In this document: in pieces, positions 62,594 through 64,000 of the stretch
Layout: the number at the start of each line of letters is the position of its first letter
Position numbering within the stretch: the first letter of the stretch is position 1
Assembly (NCBI RefSeq): GCF_022539665.2
Contig: NC_081339.1
Span: 2,790,017-2,854,016, forward strand
Direction of reading: 5' to 3'
Length of the DNA: 64,000 bases
From: Daphnia carinata
Lineage: Eukaryota > Arthropoda > Branchiopoda > Diplostraca > Daphniidae
Notes under the pieces: generated by a model
Database searches by the model: none
What the model was told of the DNA's origin: nothing
What the model saw: the letters and a program-made list of their open reading frames with translations, nothing else
Program-made: the position numbers and the translations under genes

Positions 62594-64000
62594 ATGGTTA
62601 ACGAGCTTAGCCCAACATTAACGGCCTTTGCCGTCTTCTGCTTAGCAGCAAACATCGTCGTTGGCATGAGGCTGCCCGTTAGAGATCGCCAATTACCTTT
62701 AGGCACTGGCATCCATCCGCTGGAGCATCGAATAGGCGACGTGTTGCAGAAAATCTCGTCCTCCGCCAAGGTGATTCCGCGTGTCGATGCCACTACGCCT
62801 CCACCTGCTGTTGTTCCAGCCATTCCGGACAGCCTTAGGTCAGACATCCGAGCCACCGTGTTCGTCCTTCGAGAGACTCAGCTTCAAATACTGTCCGTCC
62901 TGTCTGTTCAAATTAAAATACAAGAGAAATTATCTCGCTGGCAATTACCATCGCATCAAACCAAGGTAATTCATTTCTAATCACATTTCTAAAAATTAAA
63001 TTTTGAAAGCAAAAATAATTGAAATTCAATTGTAGATTGACGCTAGTCAGCCGAACGATAATTTCGTAGTCCCTTCTGAAATGCGCGCAGACGTGCATAA
63101 AATCAATTCGGTCGAGCATCAAATGGCCCACCTTTTACAGCGGATTTCATCGTCTTCTTCGAGCACCCAAGGCTGGCCGAAGACGGTACGGCTCAACAGA
63201 GCAAGTTCGAACAACGACAACAAAGATCCTTCGCTGCTTTACGCCGCCATCAAGGAAGCCGCTTCCGTTTTCCAAGAGACCCAAGTTCAAATCTCTTCCA
63301 TCTTGTCCGTCCAAGCCGATATCCAGCAAAGCCTAGACTATTGGCAAGCCGAACTTGTCAAACTTTTAAGCCCCGAAAACGCGGACGACGGTGCTGAAGA
63401 AAGTACCACTAATCCTACGGTTACTCTTCCCTGTTATCCTACGGATACAGGTAATTTATTTAAAATAATCGAAATAGAAATATATATTTTTGTTAAACTT
63501 TAGATAACAACGAGATCTAAATTTTCAATTCAGAATCCAAGTCGAGTTGGCTTCTTCAGGCCTTCGTGTGCCACTCGCCGTTGCATGCCACTTTCTGGAT
63601 CAATGCCGGAGCTAACTGGTACTGGCGTTCCAACAGCAACGGCCAGACAGCTCTGCAATTGGCCGTCAGCCGTAATTGGCGATCAGTGGTTGAATTATTG
63701 TTCAAACGCGGGGCTGATTGCAGAGTTCGTTCTTCGCAACAGGAAGAAACTCTACTACATCAAGCGGTGAGAGACGGCGTGGAGGCTCCTCTCGTCCGGC
63801 TATTAATTAGCGCTGGATGCGAAGTCAACGCTACCGACGGCCTACACAAGCAGACGGCTCTTCACTTGGCTGCCACAATGGGACGGAAAGATTTGGCTGA
63901 TCTGCTCGTTAGAAACGGCCGGGCTAACGTCGAAGCCCAGGATCAGATGGGATTTAGGCCGCTCCATTCGGCCGTTCGGAGCCCGCAAATAGTGACGATG
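62594..64000 (+). CDS. Predicted secreted ankyrin-repeat protein with duplicated helical unit (5' part)
   Basis: Three exons in phase: 62594-62965, 63036-63450, and 63534 to beyond the window end; 418 residues are visible. The start is supported by AACATGG context and by an immediate signal peptide (residues 1-24, hydrophobic core LTAFAVFCLAANIVVG). Residues 43-117 (exon 1) and 150-228 (exon 2) are two copies of one helical unit: LEHRIGDVLQKISSS matches VEHQMAHLLQRISSS, and ETQLQILSVLSVQIKIQ matches ETQVQISSILSVQADIQ. Exon 3 encodes ankyrin repeats from about residue 298 (NGQTALQLAV, VVELLFKRGAD; EETLLHQAVRDG, LVRLLISAGCEVNATD; QTALHLAATMGRKDLADLLV; FRPLHSAV). There is no transmembrane segment in the visible part. 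Ankyrin repeats are normally intracellular, so a secreted arrangement is unusual. The family is not recognised and the 3' end lies outside. Confidence 0.82.

Overview
The window is animal nuclear DNA, most likely from a small crustacean of the Daphnia type. The genes have many short introns (mostly 50-90 bp, GT-AG), compact exons, long mononucleotide runs and microsatellites, and an arthropod-like gene set. The species is my inference; the exon-intron structures below were worked out base by base from splice sites and reading-frame phase.

Layout. (1) 1-18.8 kb: sparse, rich in A/T runs. It holds an orphan minus-strand gene whose short exons (18.36, 18.01-18.26, 17.41-17.52, possibly 17.07-17.18, 13.55-13.62 and 8.06-8.37 kb) join into a predicted single-pass membrane protein. 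(2) 19-38 kb: a gene-dense block almost free of long homopolymers. It contains an unrecognised 560-residue protein (-), a doublecortin-like kinase DCLK (-), chaperonin subunit CCT2 (-), the deadenylase CNOT7/Pop2 (+, divergent from CCT2), a CIP2A-like arm-repeat/coiled-coil protein (-), and the DEAD-box helicase DDX49 (-). (3) 38-57 kb: a large regulatory-looking domain around a POU class IV transcription factor (acj6/Brn-3 family, -), with microsatellites, G-tracts and E-box palindromes. (4) 57.4-64 kb: a membrane-anchored tandem-C2 (synaptotagmin-12-like) gene (+), a short coding-like minus-strand remnant, and the 5' part of a gene encoding a signal peptide, a duplicated helical unit and ankyrin repeats (+, running off the window).

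Functionally, the central block is housekeeping (protein folding, mRNA decay, ribosome biogenesis) with cytoskeletal and growth-control genes. The flanks carry neuronal genes: DCLK, POU4/acj6 and the synaptotagmin-like gene. CCT2 and CNOT7 probably share a bidirectional promoter.

The observations most worth checking are an in-frame AT-AC (minor spliceosome) intron in the CIP2A-like gene, the secreted ankyrin protein with its internal exon duplication, the orphan membrane-protein gene, and two GTCACGTGAC palindromes between long G-tracts. I found no CRISPR array, tRNA, rRNA or intact transposon.
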